This document shows positions 1-4,238 of a DNA stretch of 5,321 bases, piece by piece; within the stretch, counting starts at the first letter, position 1; each line of letters begins with the position of its first letter. The notes beneath the pieces are model-generated. The model saw nothing but the letters and a program-made list of their open reading frames with translations. It was not told the origin of the DNA and searched no databases. The stretch comes from Deltaproteobacteria bacterium. Lineage in GTDB: Bacteria; Desulfobacterota; Desulfobacteria; Desulfobacterales; JAFDCJ01. The position numbers were made by a program, and so were the translations under genes. The stretch spans positions 1 to 5,321 of the forward strand of contig JAJRVC010000146.1 of assembly GCA_024277475.1 (NCBI GenBank). Direction: 5' to 3'.

Positions 1-3
1 ATT

Positions 4-207
4 AAATACTAGTGCTGCATGACGATTGTTCTTGTTGGTCTCGTGTTGCTTCTGATTCTATTGTTTGTTTTGGAATGCATCAACTGCCTGCCCCGCTCCA
101 ACGGAGCCACGTTGTGGTTGGGGCGTTGATGCTGCATCGACACAGTCGATGCATTCCCAAAGGAGGAACATGCTAATGACAAGAGCAAATGGCATGAAAT
201 ACTAGTG
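4..207. repeat. 11-bp direct repeats (AAATACTAGTG) bounding a 182-bp segment
   Basis: The 11-base word AAATACTAGTG occurs exactly at 4-14 and again at 197-207, with 182 bases between. The interval contains a branched inverted repeat (68-161) and no gene. The right-hand copy contains the TAG stop of the thioredoxin-like remnant at 202-426. This layout would fit a small non-autonomous element with target-site duplication, or a local duplication scar. There are no terminal inverted repeats directly inside the direct repeats, so transposition is only inferred. The left copy starts three bases from the window edge, so the repeat could be longer than seen. Confidence 0.45.
68..161. repeat. Branched inverted repeat with two alternative folds
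   Basis: Arms 68-86 and 143-161 are complementary at 17 of 19 positions (core GGAATGCATC / GATGCATTCC). Inside, GCCCC 90-94 pairs with GGGGC 120-124 and encloses two small hairpins: GCTCC 95-99 with GGAGC 103-107, and CAC 108-110 with GTG 114-116. A competing fold exists: GCATCAAC 77-84 pairs perfectly with GTTGATGC 125-132, and TGCATCGA 133-140 pairs perfectly with TCGATGCA 146-153. The GCATC word therefore recurs four times in alternating orientation. This resembles a REP/BIME-type or MITE-like palindromic element, or a structured RNA. The strand of action cannot be told. Confidence 0.6.
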
Positions 208-426
208 TAATTGCTTTTTAGGTTGAATGCTCTCAATTTGGGAAACAATCCGGCTATGATCAATCAGTAAAAATGTTGGCAGGGATTTAATCCCAAAGCG
301 GGATGCCAGCGTCGGGCAACGGTCAAAACTCTCCCGAATTCTGCGGATGGTGGGGAGCAGTATTTGGGGCGCTCCGCTCCAGTGAGAGAGGAGAGATGTG
401 CAAAAGCATGGGATGTATTCGAGCAC
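202..426 (-). pseudogene. Decayed thioredoxin-like gene remnant
   Basis: The frame reads as the C-terminal two thirds of a thioredoxin fold. It has a WSGAPQILLP segment at the active-site position, then TLASRFGIKSLPTFLLID with the conserved cis-proline region, then a final strand ending QPKKQLH. Compared with thioredoxins (W-C-G-P-C-K or W-S-G-P-C-H), both redox cysteines are missing. About 13 residues that normally form the third beta strand are absent between the active-site helix and the ASRFGI segment. The last helix is cut short. The only available start is GTG at 426, no Shine-Dalgarno is obvious, and an in-frame TGA lies at 472-474. The stop lies inside the 11-base repeat at 197-207. 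It is most likely a non-functional remnant. A divergent cysteine-free thioredoxin-fold protein is less likely. Confidence 0.5.
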
Positions 427-486
427 CGCCCAATATATCTTGGGGAAGGGAATCCTGGCGAGAGATTCGCTTCAGTTCCGGAGGTG

Positions 487-537
487 AAAGCGGAGCTTTT
501 GGGGAGAAGAGTGTTCCAAGCAGGAGCTTGGAACGAG
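487..537 (+). repeat. Composite palindromic repeat, forward copy
   Basis: Two palindromes lie in fixed spacing. The first is AAAGC-GGA-GCTTT (487-499). After a 13-base spacer comes GTTCCAAGC (513-521), loop AGGA, and GCTTGGAAC (526-534), a perfect 9-bp stem followed by GAG. The same two-part unit with the same 13-base spacing recurs in opposite orientation at 617-673. Two copies facing each other resemble a BIME-like arrangement of REP elements. Confidence 0.65.
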
Positions 538-577
538 GGTCTACATATGGCTCTATCTGAGTTCCAGCGCTAACGTG

Positions 578-612
578 TCGCCATTCCGGTTGCCGGGATG
601 GCGACGGGGAGA
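578..612. repeat. REP-like hairpin with TTG loop, copy 1
   Basis: Arms 578-589 (TCGCCATTCCGG) and 593-604 (CCGGGATGGCGA) pair over 12 bp with a single G-T wobble, around the three-base loop TTG at 590-592. The 32 bases at 581-612 recur at 1013-1044 with one mismatch, including the tail CGACGGGGAGA. It sits between the two facing composite units at 487-537 and 617-673. A T-run (617-622) follows 12 bases after the stem, which is too far for a classical terminator on the plus strand. Confidence 0.7.
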
Positions 613-616
613 GTCG

Positions 617-673
617 TTTTTTCTCGTCCCAGGCCCCCGCCTGGAACGCTCATTTCAATTAAAGCTCCGCTTT
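617..673 (-). repeat. Composite palindromic repeat, inverted copy
   Basis: Read on the minus strand this is AAAGCGGAGCTTT (673-661), a 13-base spacer, then a CGTTCC...GGGACGAG palindrome (648-625; stem CGTCCCAGGC with GCCTGGAACG, one mismatch, loop CCCC) and six A. It repeats the unit at 487-537 in inverted orientation: the 13-base first palindrome is identical and the spacing is the same. The segment 617-648 also has a degenerate relative at 918-949. Confidence 0.65.
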
Positions 674-816
674 CCCACCGCGGGCATCATCTTGTCTAAA
701 ATCAGAGCGGATGGTTGCGTTAAACAAGAAAGAGCGAACTAAACTCTATGCATACTCAATACAAATTCCGTATTTGGGTAGCCGGCCAGTTATCAAGTGA
801 AATTTCCCCACCCCGG

Positions 817-870
817 CCCTCCCCGAAATCGGGGAGGGAGACCGGTTTCCCTCCCGGCCAGCCGGGAGGG
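817..870. repeat. GC-rich double palindrome
   Basis: Two perfect 10-bp palindromes lie ten bases apart. The first is CCCTCCCCGA (817-826), loop AA, TCGGGGAGGG (829-838). The second is CCCTCCCGGC (849-858), loop CA, GCCGGGAGGG (861-870). The two share the outer word CCCTCCC/GGGAGGG, so arms can also pair crosswise. The flanks are C-rich on the left (806-814) and G-rich on the right (876-881), which could extend the fold. This is typical of dispersed intergenic repeats. No T-run follows on either strand, so it is not a standard terminator. Confidence 0.65.
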
Positions 871-917
871 ATTAAGGGGGGCATTCCCATTGCATGAGGG
901 CAACTACACAAATACCA

Positions 918-949
918 TTTTTTCTCGTCCCAGCTTCCTGCCCGGAACG
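918..949 (-). repeat. Degenerate copy of the TTTTTTCTCGTCCCAG repeat
   Basis: These 32 bases match 617-648 at 27 positions: the first 16 (TTTTTTCTCGTCCCAG) and the last six (GGAACG) are identical, and all five differences fall between them. The internal palindrome has decayed, with CCCAG against GCCCGG no longer pairing fully. The companion AAAGC palindrome is absent. Confidence 0.6.
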
Positions 950-1012
950 AAAAGAAACAGTCAAATCCTTGGTGACAAATGACACCATATAACTTTCCGG
1001 GTGATGGCCTCA

Positions 1013-1044
1013 CCATCCCGGTTGCCGGGATGGCGACGGGGAGA
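1013..1044. repeat. REP-like hairpin with TTG loop, copy 2
   Basis: CCATCCCGG (1013-1021), loop TTG (1022-1024) and CCGGGATGG (1025-1033) form a perfect 9-bp stem. The 32-base block is identical to 581-612 apart from one base (T at 585, C at 1017). That change turns a G-T wobble into a G-C pair, so the two copies differ in a structure-preserving way. Confidence 0.7.
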
Positions 1045-1141
1045 AAACAAAACCGGTTTATGGGTTGATTGGGAAATCACTGAATTGTGAAATGCGTTCC
1101 GGAGAGGAGTTATCACCCTGGCAGGCGACAGGGCGGGAAAT

Positions 1142-1271
1142 AAAAAAAGCGGGGTTATGTCACAATGAGATTAGGGCGCTCCTGTGAACAGGATTACGGT
1201 ATTTAACCAGTCCTGACGCCTCGGTATTAAAATCTCAACCCGATACTTGGACTTGGTGATCATAACCCCGC
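1142..1271 (-). ncRNA. Candidate structured RNA or large terminator after the tail-tube operon
   Basis: On the minus strand, GCGGGGTTATG (1271-1261) pairs perfectly with CATAACCCCGC (1159-1149). The stem continues through TCAC (1259-1256) with GTGA (1163-1160), leaving one bulged A, for 15 bp in all. Seven T follow at once (1148-1142). A second nested stem joins TGAGATT (1237-1231) to AATCTCA (1172-1166). Inside lie further complementary words: CAGGA 1215-1211 with TCCTG 1193-1189, competing with CCTGT 1192-1188 with ACAGG 1185-1181. The closing stem plus U-tract looks like an intrinsic terminator enclosing about 100 bases of folded RNA. It lies 80 bases after the stop of the gene at 1351-1947. 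It may be a 3' UTR-derived or independent small RNA. I recognise no known RNA family. Confidence 0.45.
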
Positions 1272-1350
1272 CGGCCTAATGTAATAACAAAATTTGAATT
1301 GCCAAAACATTTTGTTGGTAAAAATTTCGTATCCGAATGGCAACCAATTG

Positions 1351-1947
1351 TCAGGGCGTGGAAAAAGATGGTTCAACCGGCTCGGTCACCGCATAATCCC
1401 TTACCCATCCTTCATGCTCCAGAACTATGGATTCGATAGCAATGTTGGGATTGTTGGCATCCAGCGCTTCCACGGCGTTGTATTTAACCGGCCAGCAGCG
1501 GTAGACATGGAAGGCCATCACCATCTGACCGGCTTCGTTGAGCAATTCAATAACCATATCCTTGCGAAAGTCCTTCAGGGAAACCTCATTTCCCGGGGAG
1601 GCGCCCAGGTTCCAGACCTTGTTGGCCCATTGTTCAAAAGCCGTATCGTGGGTCAGACCGCGTTCCAGGGTGATCGGTTGATAATCTGTTCTACCGGGCA
1701 GCTTATGAACTACATTCGATTCACTGCCTTTGCGCATGACCACCACTTCTGTCTCCCGGTGAAGTCCGCTGATCCGCAGAATACCCGGAATGTACTGTCC
1801 ATCCCATTTTACCCGGAACTTAAACTGTTTATATGGGTCGAGGCGGTTCGGGTTAACCGAAAATTCGGCGGCCTGGTTCATAGAATTACCGGCAACAAGA
1901 ATCAGTCCCAGGATAATGATTGCTGTAAATATTGATTTACGCTGCAT
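1351..1947 (-). CDS. Exported gp19-like (contractile tail tube fold) protein, paralog A
   Basis: This is a 198-residue protein of the phage T4 gp19 tail-tube family. Family hallmarks are FRVKWDG (44-50), a GLHRETEVVVMRKG segment (61-74), KLPGRTDYQPITLERG (82-97), WANKVWN (107-113), SLKDFRKD (123-130), AFHVYRCWPVKY (145-156) and the end motif VLEHEGWVRD (175-184). Known relatives form the inner tube of contractile injection systems. Unusually, residues 1-27 form a Sec-type signal peptide: MQRK, then a long hydrophobic stretch, with likely cleavage near NQAA. This implies export to the periplasm or beyond. ATG at 1947 is preferred over an in-frame extension to 2070 because an AAAGGAG site lies six bases upstream and the extension overlaps the preceding gene. 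It is second in a two-gene operon, 52 bases after paralog B, and has an extra C-terminal tail of about ten residues (EPVEPSFSTP). No lipobox cysteine is present. Fold confidence is high; function is unknown. Confidence 0.88.
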   Translation of the reverse strand: MQRKSIFTAIIILGLILVAGNSMNQAAEFSVNPNRLDPYKQFKFRVKWDGQYIPGILRISGLHRETEVVVMRKGSESNVVHKLPGRTDYQPITLERGLTHDTAFEQWANKVWNLGASPGNEVSLKDFRKDMVIELLNEAGQMVMAFHVYRCWPVKYNAVEALDANNPNIAIESIVLEHEGWVRDYAVTEPVEPSFSTP

Positions 1948-1953
1948 GGTGTT

Positions 1954-1960
1954 CTCCTTT
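1954..1960 (-). promoter_or_regulatory. Ribosome-binding site AAAGGAG of paralog A
   Basis: AAAGGAG lies six bases before ATG 1947. It fixes the start that yields a signal peptide, not the longer in-frame reading that would overlap the upstream gene. Confidence 0.75.
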
Positions 1961-1999
1961 GGATGAAAGTTAAATTTTTTTGTTTGGCTGGATAACGGA

Positions 2000-2557
2000 T
2001 CAGCGGATATCGTAATCCCGCTCCCACCCTTCGTGTTCCAGCACCAGGGTTTCCATTGCCAGGGAATCATCGCCTACCTTCTGTTTGCTGATGGCAATAT
2101 ACTCGGAGGGCCAGCAGCGGTACACATGAAAAGCCAGCAGCACCCGACCGTTTTCATCGCATAATTCGATGGTTATATCTTTGCGAAAATCCTTCAGTGA
2201 GACTTCCGCGCCGATGCTTCCGTTGCGGTTCCAAACTTTGTTGGCCCAGCGTTCGAACGCTTTATCAAAGGTGCGGGGCCGCCGAAGGATAATTGGCGCA
2301 TAACTGGTAGCCCCGGGAGAGCGGTGCTGGAGGTTGACATCCGCCCCGCTGCGACTGGTGATCACTTCCGTCTTCCGCTTTAATTCACTGACTTCGGTAA
2401 TACCGGGAATAATACGGCCGTCCCATTTTACCCGGAAAACCAGTTCGGATTCGTTGCGGGTTTCGGGGGCGACTGTCCGGGAGTTCTGCGCCTGCGCTGC
2501 TACGCCCAAAATGATAGACAGGCCCAAAATGAATGATAACTTCTGCCAATGATTCAT
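2000..2557 (-). CDS. Exported gp19-like (contractile tail tube fold) protein, paralog B
   Basis: This 185-residue protein is homologous to the next gene. Residues 41-182 align without gaps to residues 44-185 of paralog A, with about 81 of 142 identical by hand count. Shared blocks are FRVKWDG, WANKVWN, EVSLKDFRKD, AFHVYRCWP and LEHEGW-RDY, diagnostic of the T4 gp19 tail-tube family. The N-terminus is a signal peptide: MNHWQK, a hydrophobic core from residue 7 to about 20, and a clean AQA cleavage site after residue 23. ATG 2557 is chosen over an in-frame extension to 2665 because GGAGGA lies four bases upstream and only this start gives an N-terminal signal peptide. It is first of the two-gene operon. 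It differs from A in the strand after the LPG-like loop (ILRRPRTF in place of TLERGLTH) and in the variable loop 153-165. Two tandem tube paralogs could form a mixed tube, or could have left tail function altogether. Confidence 0.88.
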   Translation of the reverse strand: MNHWQKLSFILGLSIILGVAAQAQNSRTVAPETRNESELVFRVKWDGRIIPGITEVSELKRKTEVITSRSGADVNLQHRSPGATSYAPIILRRPRTFDKAFERWANKVWNRNGSIGAEVSLKDFRKDITIELCDENGRVLLAFHVYRCWPSEYIAISKQKVGDDSLAMETLVLEHEGWERDYDIR

Positions 2558-2561
2558 AGAA

Positions 2562-2567
2562 TCCTCC
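2562..2567 (-). promoter_or_regulatory. Ribosome-binding site GGAGGA of paralog B
   Basis: GGAGGA lies four bases before ATG 2557. It decides the start against an upstream in-frame extension of 36 codons, whose Lys/Arg/Asn/Gln-rich translation looks non-coding. Confidence 0.75.
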
Positions 2568-2851
2568 GTATTGTTAAGTATTAATGAATTTATACCACCC
2601 GGCGGTTCGGGCAGAATCTGCTGACTCTTTTGGTTGTGATTCTTTCGTTTTCGATGCTTTCCCAACTGAAGGGAAAACAGGCCGAGACGGATATTGCAAG
2701 TTGCTTGGTGTGAAAGGCAGGTATGTTAGCGGATAAATGAATATATTGCCATGACCATGCGCACGTACCTGTAAATCACATCCTCTTTGCTATGGGATAC
2801 CGGGGCGTGGATTTATCTGACGGAGTGAAGAAAGCGGGGGCCGCCTATTAC

Positions 2852-3021
2852 GGACGCAAGGTTGGTCGAGAAAGGCGTCCCGGTCTGACCACCCCCGATT
2901 TGTTTTCCCAGCGTTCCGGGATTCGCAAATCTGTCCCGCCGGTTAGCCGGGGAGAGGAATCTCCCCCCTCGTTGCCAAACTCCGGTTTCGCAACGCCCCT
3001 GGCTCAGAAATTCCGTTTCTG
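2852..3021. repeat. Cluster of consecutive hairpins
   Basis: At least five inverted repeats follow one another. GGACGC 2852-2857 pairs with GCGTCC 2875-2880, and its loop word TGGTC 2863-2867 is complementary to GACCA 2887-2891, giving a possible pseudoknot. GATTTG 2897-2902 pairs with CAAATC 2926-2931. GGGGAGA 2949-2955 pairs with TCTCCCC 2960-2966 across a GGAA loop (GNRA type on the plus strand). GTTGC 2971-2975 plus AAAC 2977-2980 pair with GTTT 2985-2988 plus GCAAC 2990-2994, with one C-C mismatch and loop TCCG. CAGAAA 3005-3010 pairs with TTTCTG 3016-3021. This could be an intergenic repeat cluster or a structured RNA. The GNRA loop slightly favours the plus strand. Confidence 0.5.
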
Positions 3022-3080
3022 TTGATGCCTTTATTTTCCTCTTTCTGCACCAGAGGTTGTGGATTCAATAACAAAGTTTT

Positions 3081-4238
3081 TTAAAAGAGTATTACGACTC
3101 TAAAAACATTTTCTTCACTCGTATTATAAAACTCAATTTTTGGGTATAATGTCAAGGCACGTTTTACACCAGTTCCAATTCCACGGTATGGTAATCCTAA
3201 CGGCGGCTTTTGTTTGGTTGCGAAAGAGGCAATGACAGGATTCCGTTGGTTAGCGACTCCAGCTTTAATATTCTCAACTGTCAAATTATTGGGCAGTGTT
3301 CCAGGCGAAATAAGCTCAATACGATTATTGAATATGAACAGGCGAATGGGCGCATCTATAAAATAGTTACGATGGATCAACGCATTGACCAGTAACTCCT
3401 CAAATACGCCCTCATTGATGCTCATCGTTCCCAGGGTGTTTCGTGATTGACCATTTTGTTCTTTACGCAAGTTCCGTTTAATAAATGCCATAGCGTTGAG
3501 ATACTGATTTGCAAGTTTTCCACCAATGTCTTCGCTGTCTAAATATTTGTCCCCTATGTCTTCATTGCCAACAAAATGAACTGCTTTTATATTGAACTGC
3601 GGTTTGAACTTTTGCGGATTTAATCCAAACAATAATAAGCCTGCTAAGTTTAGTCGGTCGGCTCTGGCTAAGTTTAAATTTATCAAGAGTTGCTCAAGAT
3701 CAATATCTTCATCTTTGTAACTATGCCCATTTTCCTGCTGGTAAAAAGTATCAAAATACTCCAGGTCCAAATCATTAATCGTTGCCTCAGCTATGGGTGT
3801 TTCATCCGCATGTAAAATATCAGACTCCTGGAATAGCCTACGAAGCTCCTCCCGAGAGGCAACTTTACGCTTATCTGCCCCCGATTTTACCCAGATAGTG
3901 CCATCGTTTGCAAAGTAGGGTTTATTGGTGCCTTCCGGAACATAAACGACCATCACCAATTTATCATCTACCCTTATATTTTCCGTTCTGGGGGTTAGCG
4001 GATCACGGATATTTGTTGCAGCATTAGAAATCAGTTGGTTCAAACGACGAATATCCCCTGGTGATAATCCGGTAATATTTCCAAGATCATCCACGCCGAG
4101 GATGAGCATTCCTCCTTGCGTATTCGCAAAGGCGCACATCTCCTGGGCCGCAGAGGTTTCATTGGTTAGGTTTTGTTTAAATTGATGCTGGCTATCCTCG
4201 CCGCGAGAGATTATTTCCAATAATTCTAATGTTTCCAT
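3081..4238 (-). CDS. AlbA_2 (Schlafen-like) and GHKL-type ATP-binding protein, COG2865 type
   Basis: This complete 385-residue protein has an N-terminal AlbA_2 domain (about 13-135), shown by the E..QFKQNL motif and CAFANTQGGMLILGVDDLGNITG (35-57). A linker region follows (about 150-260, with GLLLFGLNPQKFKP). The C-terminal domain is GHKL/HATPase_c_4-like, with N-box EELLVNALIHRNY (280-292), RIELISPGTLPNNLT (306-320) and a G-box-like RGIGTGVKRAL (352-362). Family members are annotated as putative transcriptional regulators or ATP-dependent helicases. AlbA_2 is related to Schlafen domains that bind or cut nucleic acid, and such genes recur in phage-defence loci. It ends soon after the ATP-binding domain, lacking the winged-helix tail seen in many relatives. 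ATG 4238 is supported by GAGGAAG eight bases upstream. It overlaps the preceding ATPase gene by 13 bases, suggesting coupled translation and joint function. Domain calls are firm; the exact role is inferred. Confidence 0.9.
   Translation of the reverse strand: METLELLEIISRGEDSQHQFKQNLTNETSAAQEMCAFANTQGGMLILGVDDLGNITGLSPGDIRRLNQLISNAATNIRDPLTPRTENIRVDDKLVMVVYVPEGTNKPYFANDGTIWVKSGADKRKVASREELRRLFQESDILHADETPIAEATINDLDLEYFDTFYQQENGHSYKDEDIDLEQLLINLNLARADRLNLAGLLLFGLNPQKFKPQFNIKAVHFVGNEDIGDKYLDSEDIGGKLANQYLNAMAFIKRNLRKEQNGQSRNTLGTMSINEGVFEELLVNALIHRNYFIDAPIRLFIFNNRIELISPGTLPNNLTVENIKAGVANQRNPVIASFATKQKPPLGLPYRGIGTGVKRALTLYPKIEFYNTSEENVFRVVILF

Larger units (their letters stand above)
427..1350. 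other. Gene-poor intergenic region rich in palindromic repeats
   Basis: I find no credible coding region here. Open frames in this stretch lack ribosome-binding sites and run through palindromes, which explains their Pro/Gly/Arg-rich translations. The region instead holds at least three repeat families, annotated separately: AAAGC-GCTTT plus GTTCC-GGAAC units, TTG-loop hairpins, and a GC-rich double palindrome. It also holds a candidate structured RNA at 1142-1271 on the minus strand. The part between 674 and 800 shows only a weak hairpin, CAAAT 762-766 with ATTTG 772-776. Between 1045 and 1141 there is only CCCTG 1116-1120 with CAGGG 1129-1133. Confidence 0.6.
2558..3080. other. Intergenic region between the ATPase/AlbA_2 pair and the tail-tube operon
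   Basis: No gene is supported in these 523 bases. A plus-strand open frame at 2792-3025 lacks a clear ribosome site and crosses several palindromes. The part next to the tail-tube operon should hold its promoter. An AT-rich stretch (TATAAATTCATTAATAC on the minus strand, about 2578-2594) could contain a -10 element, but I see no convincing -35 partner. The right half (2852-3021) is a run of hairpins, annotated separately. No hairpin followed by a T-run is seen after the stop at 3081, so the end of the AlbA_2 transcript is not defined. Confidence 0.5.

Noticed and set aside
77..132. Integron attC site
   Set aside because: GCATCAAC/GTTGATGC is a neat inverted repeat, but it does not fit the RYYYAAC/GTTRRRY core consensus and no integrase or cassette is nearby.
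170..205. Eleven-codon plus-strand mini-ORF behind AAAGGAGG (159-166)
   Set aside because: The ribosome-like site is strong, but the ATG at 170 is only three bases away (a second ATG at 176 is better spaced). The peptide has no features, no following gene is on the plus strand, and the stop lies in the direct repeat. Chance is likely.
756..1016. Open frames on both strands at 756-1016
   Set aside because: Their translations are rich in Pro/Gly/Arg, produced by the GC-rich palindromes at 817-870. There is no ribosome site and no homology recognised.
487..1044. CRISPR array
   Set aside because: The repeats are few, palindromic, of several families, and occur in both orientations without regular spacers.
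1..1350. tRNA or rRNA gene
   Set aside because: The branched folds at 68-161 and 1142-1271 lack T-loop (GTTCRANNC), anticodon-arm and CCA-end features.
1294..1935. Plus-strand open frame of 213 codons
   Set aside because: It is antisense to the gp19-like paralog A, has no family features, and the minus-strand frame carries the conserved motifs, signal peptide and ribosome site.
2558..2665. In-frame N-terminal extension of paralog B
   Set aside because: GGAGGA sits just before ATG 2557 and the signal peptide must be N-terminal. The extension reads as Lys/Asn/Gln-rich, non-coding-like sequence.
2792..3025. Plus-strand open frame of 77 codons
   Set aside because: No clear Shine-Dalgarno, no recognisable domain, and it crosses several hairpins that explain its odd composition.
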